Positions 62,691-64,000 of a stretch of 64,000 nt of DNA are shown here, in pieces. The notes under the pieces are model-generated. The model ran no database searches. It had not been told where the DNA came from and worked only from the letters and a program-made list of their open reading frames with translations. Both the position numbers and the translations under genes were made by a program. This DNA is from Balaenoptera acutorostrata (Eukaryota; Chordata; Mammalia; Artiodactyla; Balaenopteridae). Location: assembly GCF_949987535.1 (NCBI RefSeq), contig NC_080074.1:38051641-38115640 (forward strand), in the 5' to 3' direction. Every line of letters starts with the position of its first letter. The stretch's first letter is position 1.

Positions 62691-64000
62691 TATAAAGGTT
62701 CAGCTTACTATTTTCCCCTCATTTTGATTATAGATCTCCTTCCTTGCCTGCTCTCCCATTTTAAGCAGAGAATCCTGAATCACTCTCCACTTCTTATGAA
62801 AGTAACACTCATCAAGACCAAACATCAAAAGAGAAATAATCAAGAAGCAGACTCTCAGTGTAGGGGAACAGGAATCACTTATAGGCAGGGGCATAACCAA
62901 AGGGAGCACGGAATATGAATGCAATGGTGGTAGTCAGTGAATGTTTCAAAGCCCAGAGTCTTAAAAATCACTGCTCAAATCAATTTTACTTAATTTCTAT
63001 TTCTTGGCAAGATTGTTGGCTATGTAATAAACAAGTATGATAAATGTTAGGAATTAATACTATCCTAATATCATATTTTAAACTTTTGACTGAAAGAGAA
63101 AACAGTCTAAAGAGGTAAGGAGACAAATAGGACAAATAGTAAGAAAAATTATTTTAAAATGATAATACTTAATCCTGAATGATATTTTGGATGCATGAAT
63201 TTTTGTGTTGGCTCACAAAGCTGAAGATAAATCATATTTGAGTTGATTAATTATTTTTGCTAAACTCAGATTATATTTGATATTCAAATGAAATTTATCA
63301 TCACTTTTGAAGTAACTTGCAAATTAAAAATGTACTGCTTACTTTCGACTCATCTCATGTACATTATGACCAAATAGGAGTAATGTTTTAAAAGAAAAGA
63401 ATAATTATCCTTTAAATTATGTTTATAGTTTTAATTATTTTCTTAAAATTGTTTTATTATGCAAAACCTTTTGCTTTGATTGTATCAAAGAAAAAGATTT
63501 ATTAAGCCATACATTTTATGTGAGATAGAACATATAGATTTTATATATATCTAAGAAATTCAACATATTTCACGTGATAATTGACACTTATGGCTCTAAA
63601 AGTTTTTCTTACACAATACAGAAAAATAAGTATAAACGTAATCAGGTTAATAAATTATCTTTTATTTTTATTTCTTTTTTTGTACATAGATGCTCTCTAA
63701 TTTTAACATCAACATCATTTTAACTTATTTATTTATGGGAAATAAGTTCAATTCATTCATTTGTATCACTTAATTAGGAGCCTATTAGTACTACAAAATT
63801 AAGCATGCAACAAAATAAACTTATATAAGCATTTTCAAGAGATGTCAAAAATATGGGAGCAGGTGGGAGAATGGTAGGCATCCTGGAAACTATAGGTTAC
63901 TGAAAAGACAAGCTCTACACTACATTCCTATTTGAAAACCACATCCAGATTAACTATAGGCCTCATATTCTGAAGGAAAAAGGAGGTAACAACTTAAGAA
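62691..64000. other. Unique AT-rich sequence, nothing recognised
   Basis: Short overlapping frames of 64-74 codons at about 62700-62924 have no recognisable motif. No repeat hallmark follows to the end of the window. Confidence 0.5.

Overview
The window is mammalian nuclear DNA with no intact host gene, almost certainly from a cetacean. The diagnostic signal is a set of tRNA-derived CHR-type SINEs, which begin GGGCTTCCCTGGTGGCGCAG on one strand or the other. They occur together with lineage-typical LINE-1 copies, and no BovB or Bov-tA elements, as expected in ruminants, were seen. The background is AT-rich, and the only CpG-rich stretches are the SINE bodies. I could not settle whether the source is a toothed whale, a baleen whale or (less likely) a hippo.

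Layout: 1-2.8 kb shows nothing recognisable. At 2.8-6.0 kb an ancient L2 is split by a nearly full-length Tigger1 DNA transposon, and an unnamed old repeat follows. At 7.8-15.9 kb there are four young CHR SINEs, an hAT-type element with a clean 8-bp target duplication, a short 5'-truncated L1 and MIR/L2 debris. At 16.3-22.9 kb one old Tigger-like transposon has been opened by a CHR SINE and by a 5.2-kb L1. That L1 has an open ORF1 and a multiply broken ORF2, and a long TA/CA microsatellite lies in its 3' part. At 23.2-24.4 kb there is another truncated L1 with a 16-bp target duplication. At 27.1-28.4 kb a MIR is interrupted by a CHR SINE and by a solo MLT1-like LTR. At 29.1-31.6 kb there is an old reverse-strand L1M. 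32-41 kb is mostly unique sequence with MIR and L2 scraps. At 41.4-44.5 kb an L2 holds an L1 that itself holds a SINE, followed by an older L1M. 45-64 kb is unique sequence with one more CHR SINE, MIR, L2, L1M and a mini-mariner, and one young L1 3' end at 59.7-60.5 kb.

Function: the long open frames are all transposon remnants or frames opened by SINEs and microsatellites. No exon, tRNA, rRNA, CRISPR array or bacterial-type operon is supported. The window is best read as intergenic or intronic DNA whose interest lies in its layered insertion history, in SINE tails that look like AATAAA-directed polyadenylation of read-through transcripts, and in a few unique stretches that could be conserved non-coding elements. 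Repeat family names come from recognising sequence hallmarks, not from a database search. I found no convincing undescribed biological system.
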